Shown one piece after another: positions 7,328 to 13,305 of a DNA stretch of 13,305 nt. This DNA is from JARICQ01 sp964428475 (GTDB lineage Bacteria > Bacillota > Clostridia > Tissierellales > Tissierellaceae), in the NCBI GenBank assembly GCA_964428475.1, contig CAYRYO010000047.1:1-13305 (forward strand), given 5' to 3'. Position numbers and translations under genes: made by a program. The notes below the pieces were generated by a model that saw only the letters and a program-made list of their open reading frames with translations, was not told where the DNA came from and did no database searches. Each line of letters starts with the position of its first letter. Positions within the stretch are counted from its first letter, which is position 1.

Positions 7328-8083
7328 TCAATTAATTACATCCTTTGAAAAAATCACCTTTATCATAAACTTTGGTAAAGCCATTTGTCTTTTTATTCTA
7401 GATGGCTCTTTTAAAAGCCTATAAAACCATTCTAATCCTAATTTTATAAATATGTCTGGAGCTCTCTTTGCATTTCCAGCTAATATATCTATTACTCCAC
7501 CATTACCAATTATCAATTTAGATTTAATCTTATCTCTATTACTATTTATCCAGTTTTCTTGTCCCGGAAATCCCAAACCTACAAATATTATATCTGGAAT
7601 ATTATCATTTATATTTTTAATTAAATCTAACTCTTCCATATGAGCTGGATTTCCATTGTGACTCCCCTGGAAATACCCATGATGATTTCCCACTATTTTT
7701 ATACCGCTATACTCTCTTTTAATATTTTCTAATGCAAGGTCTCCGATTCCCGGTTTCCCACCTAAAAGATATAAACTATATCCATTTTCATTTGCAATAT
7801 TTAATATACCCATTGATAAATCAAATCCTGTAACTCTTTCTTTTATTGGTTTATTTTTAATTTTACCTGCATAAATAAGTCCTATCCCATCTGCTGTAAC
7901 CATATCACCATTATTTATCAATGATTTCAAATTTTCATCGTCTTTTGCAGCCATTACTATCTCAGTATTTGGAGTATATATAACCTTTAATGTCTCACCA
8001 CTTAAATATCCCCTTATATTTTCCATTGCTTCTTCAAATGTTATATTGTTTATATTAATTCCAAATATAGTCCTCTTATTCAC
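7328..8083 (-). CDS. WecB/TagA/CpsF-family glycosyltransferase
   Basis: This 251-residue GT26 enzyme transfers an N-acetylhexosamine, often ManNAc, from a UDP donor to a polyprenyl-diphosphate sugar at the inner membrane face. Family residues are present: Thr37 and Asn39 in YTPNTEIV, Asp65 in VTADGIGL (the presumed catalytic base, by analogy with Thermoanaerobacter TagA), Arg83 in KERVTGFDL, and GFPGQENW (171-178). The C-terminal tail, WFYRLLKEPSRIKRQ (219-233), is the arginine-rich appendage that in TagA enzymes contacts the membrane and completes the active site. The start is a GTG at 8083; AGGTG lies five bases upstream and overlaps the csaB stop codon. The pairing with csaB suggests a pyruvylated secondary cell-wall polymer rather than classical teichoic acid, since no other tag genes are present. 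Confidence 0.92.
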   Translation of the reverse strand: MNKRTIFGININNITFEEAMENIRGYLSGETLKVIYTPNTEIVMAAKDDENLKSLINNGDMVTADGIGLIYAGKIKNKPIKERVTGFDLSMGILNIANENGYSLYLLGGKPGIGDLALENIKREYSGIKIVGNHHGYFQGSHNGNPAHMEELDLIKNINDNIPDIIFVGLGFPGQENWINSNRDKIKSKLIIGNGGVIDILAGNAKRAPDIFIKLGLEWFYRLLKEPSRIKRQMALPKFMIKVIFSKDVIN

Positions 8084-8088
8084 ATTTT

Positions 8089-8093
8089 CACCT
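8089..8093 (-). promoter_or_regulatory. Ribosome binding site overlapping the csaB stop codon
   Basis: The minus strand reads AAGTAGGTGAAAATGTG. The csaB stop TAG (8094-8092) shares bases with the AGGTG site (8093-8089) that serves the GTG start at 8083. An ATG two bases ahead of that GTG is out of frame and followed directly by TGA. The arrangement favours reinitiation by ribosomes leaving csaB. Confidence 0.65.
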
Positions 8094-9192
8094 ACTTTTC
8101 AAGAAGTTCTAATGCCATAGTTACATTAGATAGAGCTTTTCTTTTCAACTCTATATCTTGTGCCCTCAATTTTTCTTTTAAAGATTCTCTATTTATCATT
8201 ACATTATCTACATTGTTTATTAAATCCCTTAGTGTAAATTCTTCTACATTACATATACTATCCATTCCTAGCGATTTAAGTATTCCATCTACTTTTGGAT
8301 CATAAGATAATCCAATCATAGGTATTTCTTGATTTGCTGCATAAATAAGCGAATGAAGTCTCATAGCTATAATTATCTCAAACTCACGTATTATGCCCAT
8401 TATTTCTTCGACATTATACTTTTCTTTTATTACATAGCATCCTTTATCAACCAAGTTTTTTATTTCCACACTTATTCCCAAATCTTCAGGATAATGCATT
8501 GGTACTAAGAGCACATTAACATCATATTTGTCTACTATATAATCAATAGCTTCCACCATTATCTGGATTAAGTTCTTTGATTTCTTCCATTGTCTAATGG
8601 ATATTCCTATGATTTTTTTATCTCTAGGTATTTTTTCTATGTCAAATATTTGATTGACTCTATCCTTAGAAGACGCCTCAAGTGTAAAAACTGGATCTGC
8701 TGTAACATAAATATTTTTATTTTTTATGCCTAATTCTCTTACATATTCCATTGATTTATCATCTCTAAGTGTTATTAAATCAACCCTATTCAATATGTTT
8801 TTAGTTAAAAATCTGTTGACTTTCCTCTCTATTGGTCCTATACCATTGGCATAAACCATTACAGGTTTACCTAAAAATTTTGTTATAGTCATAATGGCCA
8901 AATAATATATGAGTGACCTAGTACTAGTTACATCTTGAAGAAGCGAACCTCCTCCTGACAAAAATAAATCTGTGCTTTTAATGGCAGAGAGTACTTCTTT
9001 TAGTTTGAATCTATTTACTGCATTTACATCATACATGATTTCTGTCTTTTCAGGATTATTTGAAAGTACATTTATATTTATCTTTGAATTTTTAGACCTA
9101 ATATCCTTTACTATTGCTTTTAGTATTGCATCATCACCACTATTATCAAAGCCATAGTATCCTGATATTAAGATTGAATTTTTCAAGTCCAT
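8092..9192 (-). CDS. csaB: Polysaccharide pyruvyl transferase CsaB
   Basis: CsaB adds a ketal-linked pyruvate from phosphoenolpyruvate to a sugar of the secondary cell-wall polymer. The pyruvylated sugar is the ligand for SLH domains that anchor S-layer proteins in Bacillus, Paenibacillus and related bacteria. The 366 residues are a normal length. They carry the N-terminal GYYGFDNSGDDAIL (11-24), SGGGSLLQD (79-87), ANGIGPI (115-121), RDDKS (143-147) and the C-terminal AMRLHSLIYAA (276-286) with LSYDPKVDGI (295-304), all hallmarks of CsaB within the pyruvyl transferase family. The ATG at 9192 follows AAGGAG by about eight bases. It lies 12 bases after the O-antigen-ligase-like gene and is coupled to the TagA-type gene. 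No SLH-domain protein is encoded in this window, so the S-layer role is inferred from the family. Confidence 0.93.
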   Translation of the reverse strand: MDLKNSILISGYYGFDNSGDDAILKAIVKDIRSKNSKININVLSNNPEKTEIMYDVNAVNRFKLKEVLSAIKSTDLFLSGGGSLLQDVTSTRSLIYYLAIMTITKFLGKPVMVYANGIGPIERKVNRFLTKNILNRVDLITLRDDKSMEYVRELGIKNKNIYVTADPVFTLEASSKDRVNQIFDIEKIPRDKKIIGISIRQWKKSKNLIQIMVEAIDYIVDKYDVNVLLVPMHYPEDLGISVEIKNLVDKGCYVIKEKYNVEEIMGIIREFEIIIAMRLHSLIYAANQEIPMIGLSYDPKVDGILKSLGMDSICNVEEFTLRDLINNVDNVMINRESLKEKLRAQDIELKRKALSNVTMALELLEK

Positions 9193-9204
9193 GATAAAAC
9201 TCCT

Positions 9205-10536
9205 TTATCCAATATGAATTTTCTCTTGTTTTTTAATTTTCATTAAGACTAATATAAATCCAATTAAAACCCAAAAATAGACTATTATTCTCGTCAAATA
9301 AATTACATTTTCAACCATTCCATGAGCTAACAATCCACCTAATCCAGAAAATACACCTGCTGCCATTATCTTTATATATCTATTTTCATCTGATATCAAA
9401 CTTTGGACTCCATATTTAAATACAGTAAATAGTAAAAATAAAAATGCAATTAGTCCAGGTATCCCAAGCTCTGCTGCTATTTCTAAATAAGTATTATGTG
9501 CGTGATAAATCGGCATAGTTCTTATATAGCTTTCAAATGTCTCTTTAAATGGAATATGCCCCAGTCCTACGCCCGCTATTGGATGATCTTTAATAATATC
9601 CAATGTAATTTTCCACATTGTAATCCTATAAGCATTAGATGAATCTGTTAAATTCCCTATACTAAGTATTCTATTCATAATAGACTCCGGAAGAAAGAAA
9701 ACTCCTGCAAGTCCTATAGGGATAATAGATAATAGAAATCTCTTTTCAACTAATATGACAAATATCAATGCAGAAAATGCAAAACCTATCCACCCTCCCC
9801 TAGATAATGTGAGTATAAGTGCAACTATCAATATGGCAGAAGTAGCTGCAAATATAAGCTTTTTATGAATTTTCTTTGTATACCAAAACAAAGATATGGA
9901 AAGTGGTATTATCATTATTAGATACTCTGCCAATATGTTTGGATTAGCAAACACTGAATATACCCTAGCTTTTACATCTGGACTGTTTTCAACATCTACC
10001 CAAGCAGCATCTATAGGAATTCCTACAATATATTGATAAAGACCTATTAATGCTACAATTGTTGCTGAAAATACAATAAATGTAATCAATATATTAAACT
10101 CTTCCAATTTATCTATTGTATTTATCATTACAAATACTAATCCAAGGCTTACAAAATGAATCACTAAATCTCTAAAACTTCCTACTGGATTGATAGAGGT
10201 TATAGTTGCAATAAATATTATTGTTGCATATAAAATCATTGGTATATAAACTGGCGAACTATCTAAACCATTCTCTTTCTTTACTAGATGATCATAGAAA
10301 TATACCATAAGCAAAAATATAATAAAAACAAGACTTATCATATCCGGTAAAAAAGGTATGGTAAATAATGCTGCTATAATTCCTATTTTTATATCATATA
10401 AAATAACAACTAATCCTACAAAACCTACAACACCTACAACAAAATACTTTAATGATAATCTAGAATACATTATTGCAAATAATATCCCAAATACAAGTGG
10501 TAGAAGTAAATCTTTTCTTTTGAATTTAATCGCCAC
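9205..10536 (-). CDS. O-antigen ligase / polymerase-like (Wzy_C) membrane protein
   Basis: This 443-residue protein has roughly a dozen membrane segments and a larger external loop in its C-terminal half, as in WaaL/Wzy-type enzymes, which join or polymerise lipid-linked glycans on the outer side of the membrane. Family signatures are ARVYSVFANPNILAEYL (190-206), TLSRGGWIGF (243-252), GVGLGHIPF (322-330) and YHAHNTYLEIAAELGIPGL (344-362), containing the conserved His and Asn. The start is a GTG at 10536, with GAGGAGGG eight bases upstream. It overlaps the end of the preceding 184-codon gene by 11 bases. Whether it polymerises repeats or ligates the finished polymer to peptidoglycan or another acceptor cannot be told from sequence. 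CsaB and TagA next door suggest a cell-wall glycopolymer. Confidence 0.9.
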   Translation of the reverse strand: MAIKFKRKDLLLPLVFGILFAIMYSRLSLKYFVVGVVGFVGLVVILYDIKIGIIAALFTIPFLPDMISLVFIIFLLMVYFYDHLVKKENGLDSSPVYIPMILYATIIFIATITSINPVGSFRDLVIHFVSLGLVFVMINTIDKLEEFNILITFIVFSATIVALIGLYQYIVGIPIDAAWVDVENSPDVKARVYSVFANPNILAEYLIMIIPLSISLFWYTKKIHKKLIFAATSAILIVALILTLSRGGWIGFAFSALIFVILVEKRFLLSIIPIGLAGVFFLPESIMNRILSIGNLTDSSNAYRITMWKITLDIIKDHPIAGVGLGHIPFKETFESYIRTMPIYHAHNTYLEIAAELGIPGLIAFLFLLFTVFKYGVQSLISDENRYIKIMAAGVFSGLGGLLAHGMVENVIYLTRIIVYFWVLIGFILVLMKIKKQEKIHIG

Positions 10537-11080
10537 TACTCAAGCCCTCCTCTATAGAAAATACACTATATATAAATTTATATCCCAAACTATTTTCGAG
10601 CACTTTAGTATGGTTTTCTTTTAATGAAAGGCCTATAATTGATCCAATAACAAGTATAGCTACTACAATATAAGATTTCCCTGAATAGTGACCTCTTATT
10701 ATATTATTGACTGCAATCCCTACTCCAAGTGATAAAGTAAATATAAATAACGTTCTTAGAGCTTCTACTTTGTTCTTGAACAAACTATAGATATTTCTAT
10801 AAAACAAACTGTATTCTCCATTGTTTTTTATATGGTTTCTTATTTTTTGTAATACTTTATTTATAAAATTCATAAAAGATATATAGATGCTATAAATGAA
10901 ACTTTTAGAAATCAAAGACTCTCTAGATTTGAAAATAGATTTAATCCTAGAGCCATCAGATAAATATGAAGCACATCTAGTAAAACCATCTACTATTCTT
11001 TTTAAAAGGCTTTTGCTATATTCAAAAATAATAAATCTCCAAATGTTAACAATTATAGATACAAATACACTATTATACAT
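10526..11080 (-). CDS. Membrane protein of unknown function with repeated Ser-hydrophobic helices
   Basis: I do not recognise a named family in these 184 residues. The N-terminal 105 residues form a series of similar amphipathic segments, each opening with Ser and bulky hydrophobics: NSVFVSII (3-10), KSLLKRIV (23-30), KSFIYSIY (59-66) and YSLFYRNI (90-97). Two membrane helices follow (about 108-126 and 136-153), then a short tail with a fifth related segment, NSLGYKFI (163-170). The region is basic. The ATG at 11080 has AGGAG seven bases upstream. The 11-base overlap with the O-antigen-ligase-like gene implies coupled translation and perhaps a complex. From memory, similar N-terminal segments occur fused to O-antigen ligases in other Clostridia; if so, this is a detached accessory domain. 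Confident as a gene, not as a function. Confidence 0.8.
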   Translation of the reverse strand: MYNSVFVSIIVNIWRFIIFEYSKSLLKRIVDGFTRCASYLSDGSRIKSIFKSRESLISKSFIYSIYISFMNFINKVLQKIRNHIKNNGEYSLFYRNIYSLFKNKVEALRTLFIFTLSLGVGIAVNNIIRGHYSGKSYIVVAILVIGSIIGLSLKENHTKVLENSLGYKFIYSVFSIEEGLSSGD

Positions 11081-11098
11081 TTCACCACTCCTATACTG

Positions 11099-11581
11099 CT
11101 AATTAACTTCGACTCCAAGTACTGTTCCAAAAAAAGTTACACTTTTATTTTTCAATCTCATCAGAGCTCCTACTCTTATTTGTTCGCCTCCAGCAATAAC
11201 TACATCTGGACTATCTTTTACATTTGATTTTACTTTTAATAAAGCTACATATTTTTCTGGAACTTCTGCGGATATCCATTTACCTTCAAACTCTACAACT
11301 TCTTTGTAAGGTTCATATGAAACATCTATTATTTCTCCTATATATGTTCCTTTATCATAAAAATACATTGGCTCTCCTACAATCATGTTTTCTATACTGA
11401 CCATTCTTATATCTGCTATTTCAAATGTTATTATTCCTTCAGTTGTCTCATTTGCTATAATAGGTTTTGTTCTCATCCTCATGAAAGCTCCTACTATTAT
11501 AAGCCCTATAATAAGAAGTATAGATAAGTCTATAATATTGATTATCCCAAACAACTTTCCTTTTTCATTGATTATTTTCAT
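11099..11581 (-). CDS. DUF4330-domain membrane protein
   Basis: This 160-residue protein begins with the DUF4330 pattern MKIINEKGKLFGIINIIDLS, leading into one membrane helix (about 14-35). The rest is predicted to be outside the membrane and rich in beta strands, with two similar turns, VGEPMYFYDKGTYIGEI (68-84) and AGGEQIRVGALMRLK (130-144), which look like a small duplicated barrel-like fold. The function of DUF4330 is not known; such genes tend to sit with glycan assembly genes. The ATG at 11581 has AAGGAG 11 bases upstream, a long spacing, inside the last codons of the GT4 gene. The gaps are 5 bases to the gene before and 18 to the gene after. It may be a membrane scaffold or periplasmic-side adaptor for the neighbouring polymerase; this is an inference from position. 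Confidence 0.85.
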   Translation of the reverse strand: MKIINEKGKLFGIINIIDLSILLIIGLIIVGAFMRMRTKPIIANETTEGIITFEIADIRMVSIENMIVGEPMYFYDKGTYIGEIIDVSYEPYKEVVEFEGKWISAEVPEKYVALLKVKSNVKDSPDVVIAGGEQIRVGALMRLKNKSVTFFGTVLGVEVN

Positions 11582-11586
11582 ATTTA

Positions 11587-12708
11587 TTATTTCTCCTTTT
11601 CAATAATTTCATTGTATATTTTTACATGTTCCTCTGCCATAAAATCTGAAGAAAACTCATTTTTTACCTTTTCATATATATTTTCTCCCATTTTTAGCAT
11701 CTTCTCTTTATCATCCATCAATATCTTTATTCTATCAGCTAAACACACATAATCTCCTACTTCTATCAAATATCCAGTTTCTCCATCTATGACGAGTTCC
11801 TTAAGTCCGCCTACATCTGTTGATACTATTGGCTTTTTCATAAGGGCACCCTCTAATACTGCATATGGGAAACTCTCACTCAGTGAAGTAAGGGTATTTA
11901 TATCTATTGCATTAAAAAATGAAAATGGATCATCAACAAATCCTATAAAATGAACATTATCGTTGATATTCAAATCTTTTGCTAAAGAAATAAGATTTTT
12001 TTTATCATTTCCATCACCTGCTATCAAAAACATTCCATTATTATTATTTTCTACTAATATCTTTGCTGCTTTTAAAAAGGTTTCATGATCCTTTACCTTG
12101 TCAAGCCTTGCAATTATTCCAATAATAAATTCACCCTTGTAATCTATACCTTTAGATTTTAAAAAATCATCTTTCCCTATATAGTCCAATTTCATATCCG
12201 TATCTATTCCATTATACACAGTAAATATCTGACTTTCTTCAAATCCTCTATGAATCAACATCTCTTTAAATGTATCGGAAATTGCAATATAATAGTTGAA
12301 TTTTTTTAATGCTATTTGATTTAATGTGGTAAATACAAATCTTTTATAAAAGTTATCTTTAAAATCTAATTTGTAATCACTGTGCATAGTGGTAATTAAA
12401 GGTACCTTGATTTTACCTTTCAAAAACATTCCTATAAAATTTGCTCTAGCCCCGTGGCAATGAACTATATCATATCCATCATTCTTTATTTCATCAGCAA
12501 GCCTTTTAATTACTGCCATATCTGCCCTATTCTTTTGTTTGAACACTTCAATATCTATCTTATTTGCTTTTGCTTCATGATAAAATGTATCTTCAATAAA
12601 GCAAATAACCTTAGCATCTATGAATTTATTAATGCTTTTTATCAGTGATATTATGTGTGTCTTTGCACCACCTGTATCTCCACCACTTATTAAATGAAGT
12701 ACCTTCAT
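11587..12708 (-). CDS. GT4-family glycosyltransferase
   Basis: This is a 373-residue cytosolic or membrane-peripheral GT-B retaining glycosyltransferase. The N-terminal domain opens with LHLISGGDTGGAKTHI (4-19), holding the glycine-rich acceptor-side loop, followed by VHCHGARAN (82-90). The C-terminal donor domain has VYNGID (164-169), GIIARLDKVKDHETF (197-211), IAGDGND (229-235), HFIGFVDD (253-260) and SESFPYAVLEGAL (277-289). The last contains the E-x7-E pair (Glu278, Glu286) that binds the nucleotide sugar. The ATG at 12708 follows AGGAG by nine bases. It lies 32 bases after the secreted-protein gene. It probably adds a hexose or N-acetylhexosamine to a lipid-linked precursor of the same polymer as the TagA-type enzyme; donor and acceptor are not readable from the sequence. 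Confidence 0.93.
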   Translation of the reverse strand: MKVLHLISGGDTGGAKTHIISLIKSINKFIDAKVICFIEDTFYHEAKANKIDIEVFKQKNRADMAVIKRLADEIKNDGYDIVHCHGARANFIGMFLKGKIKVPLITTMHSDYKLDFKDNFYKRFVFTTLNQIALKKFNYYIAISDTFKEMLIHRGFEESQIFTVYNGIDTDMKLDYIGKDDFLKSKGIDYKGEFIIGIIARLDKVKDHETFLKAAKILVENNNNGMFLIAGDGNDKKNLISLAKDLNINDNVHFIGFVDDPFSFFNAIDINTLTSLSESFPYAVLEGALMKKPIVSTDVGGLKELVIDGETGYLIEVGDYVCLADRIKILMDDKEKMLKMGENIYEKVKNEFSSDFMAEEHVKIYNEIIEKEK

Positions 12709-12740
12709 ATGTATTTGCTCCTAACGAGCTACCCCCCTAT

Positions 12741-13238
12741 CTACTTTATTGTATAGTCTCCCTTTACCAAGAAAATTGAATTTGAACTACAATTTGCTCC
12801 CCTTCCATCATCTCTTGGAATTATAAGCAAATGATCCCTCGGTATATTTTCTCCCATCTTTAAATCCCTTCCATCTGTAATATCAGTAAGTCCATTATCT
12901 ATAGTAAATTCAACTCCATTTTGTGTTATTTTGCTTATATTTGAGATTGTGATACAATTTCCACTTCTAAGTATTATTTCCGTTCCATCTTTTCCAATTA
13001 AAGATTGTCCTTCTAAAATGTCTACTATTTGCCAAGCACTTTGCTTTACACTATTATTTTGAGGTTCTCCTATTTTTTCATTTACATACTCTTTTATTTC
13101 TTCAAACTTCTTTTCTACATAGCTAAATGTAACCAGTGGGTCTGATTGTGATCCTGCTTCTGAAAAGACCACTCTACCACCGATTAATATCAAAACCGCT
13201 CCAACACCAACTGCCATTTTCTTTATCTTGCCTTTCAT
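12741..13238 (-). CDS. Secreted protein of unknown function leading the operon
   Basis: This 165-residue protein has a basic start and a hydrophobic stretch (about 8-20), then FSEAG, a plausible signal peptidase I site after Ala28. The mature part begins with SDPLVTFSYVEKKFEEIKEY (32-51), probably a helix. A beta-rich domain follows with GQSLIGKDGTEIILRSG (77-93), GLTDITDGRDLKMGENIP (116-133) and HLLIIPRDDGRG (136-147). From memory, SDPLVT-SYV and GTEIILR-G segments recur in exported proteins of many Clostridia, but I know of no assigned function. A single Cys remains (150). The ATG at 13238 has GGGAGG eight bases upstream, and a promoter-like box lies at 13278-13283, so this is probably the first gene of the operon. 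It could be a cell-surface partner of the glycan machinery; this is a guess from position. Confidence 0.82.
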   Translation of the reverse strand: MKGKIKKMAVGVGAVLILIGGRVVFSEAGSQSDPLVTFSYVEKKFEEIKEYVNEKIGEPQNNSVKQSAWQIVDILEGQSLIGKDGTEIILRSGNCITISNISKITQNGVEFTIDNGLTDITDGRDLKMGENIPRDHLLIIPRDDGRGANCSSNSIFLVKGDYTIK

Positions 13239-13277
13239 TTGTTTTCCTCCCTTTATTTCAGTAAACAGCTAATTTAC

Positions 13278-13283
13278 ATTATA
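13278..13283 (-). promoter_or_regulatory. Candidate -10 box of the ten-gene operon promoter
   Basis: The minus strand shows a perfect TATAAT 39 bases upstream of the ATG at 13238, in a short AT-rich leader. A TTGTCA (13298-13293) is only nine bases upstream of it, too close for a normal -35. A properly spaced -35 would fall at the very edge of the window and is not convincing. No promoter or terminator is obvious in the short gaps downstream, so this could drive all ten genes. Confidence 0.4.
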
Positions 13284-13305
13284 CTACAAAAATGACAAAA
13301 AAATA

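Noticed and set aside
10358..10624. 88-codon plus-strand frame across the O-antigen-ligase-like gene start
   Set aside because: It is antisense to the overlapping gene pair, with low-complexity Asn/Thr/Pro content that mirrors the transmembrane codons on the other strand.
13284..13298. TTGTCA as the -35 box of the operon promoter
   Set aside because: It is only nine bases from TATAAT; sigma-A promoters need about 16-18.

Overview
The window is AT-rich DNA with short spacers, strong GGAGG-type ribosome binding sites and U-tailed hairpin terminators. Together with its gene set (split transketolase, CsaB and a TagA-type glycosyltransferase, YitT, DUF4330, an AAA_32/LonC-like protease) this points to a low-GC Gram-positive of the Clostridia/Tissierellia type. 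The genus cannot be fixed from the sequence. I see no tRNA, rRNA, CRISPR array, insertion sequence or phage gene, and no gene-free stretch longer than about 170 bases.

Left part (1-4705): the only plus-strand gene is the 3' end of a 5-formyltetrahydrofolate cyclo-ligase gene (2-457). It converges on a large minus-strand Lon-family protease gene (496-2889), and the two share a bidirectional hairpin terminator (456-497). Next, all on the minus strand, come an EamA-type transporter (3052-3984) and a small membrane-anchored PrcB-like protein (4156-4602), each with its own terminator. The transporter promoter (4070-4098) carries a long perfect dyad centred on its -35 box.

Right part (4706-13305): ten minus-strand genes lie end to end with gaps of 32 bases or less and two overlaps. 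They run from a candidate promoter at the right edge (about 13280) to a strong hairpin at 4665-4704. In transcription order they are: a secreted protein of unknown function, a GT4 glycosyltransferase, a DUF4330 membrane protein, a repeat-bearing membrane protein of unknown function, an O-antigen ligase/polymerase-like protein, the CsaB pyruvyl transferase, a WecB/TagA/CpsF glycosyltransferase, a YitT membrane protein, and the two halves of transketolase.

The likely theme of this operon is building a cell-envelope glycopolymer at the membrane. GT4 and TagA enzymes would add sugars to a lipid-linked intermediate. CsaB would add ketal pyruvate, the modification that SLH-domain proteins bind in S-layer bacteria. 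The O-antigen-ligase-like protein would polymerise or transfer the product outside the membrane. The three proteins of unknown function that lead the operon (secreted protein, DUF4330, repeat protein) are the best place to look for something undescribed. Transketolase and YitT at the tail may be co-expressed for metabolic reasons or simply be passengers.
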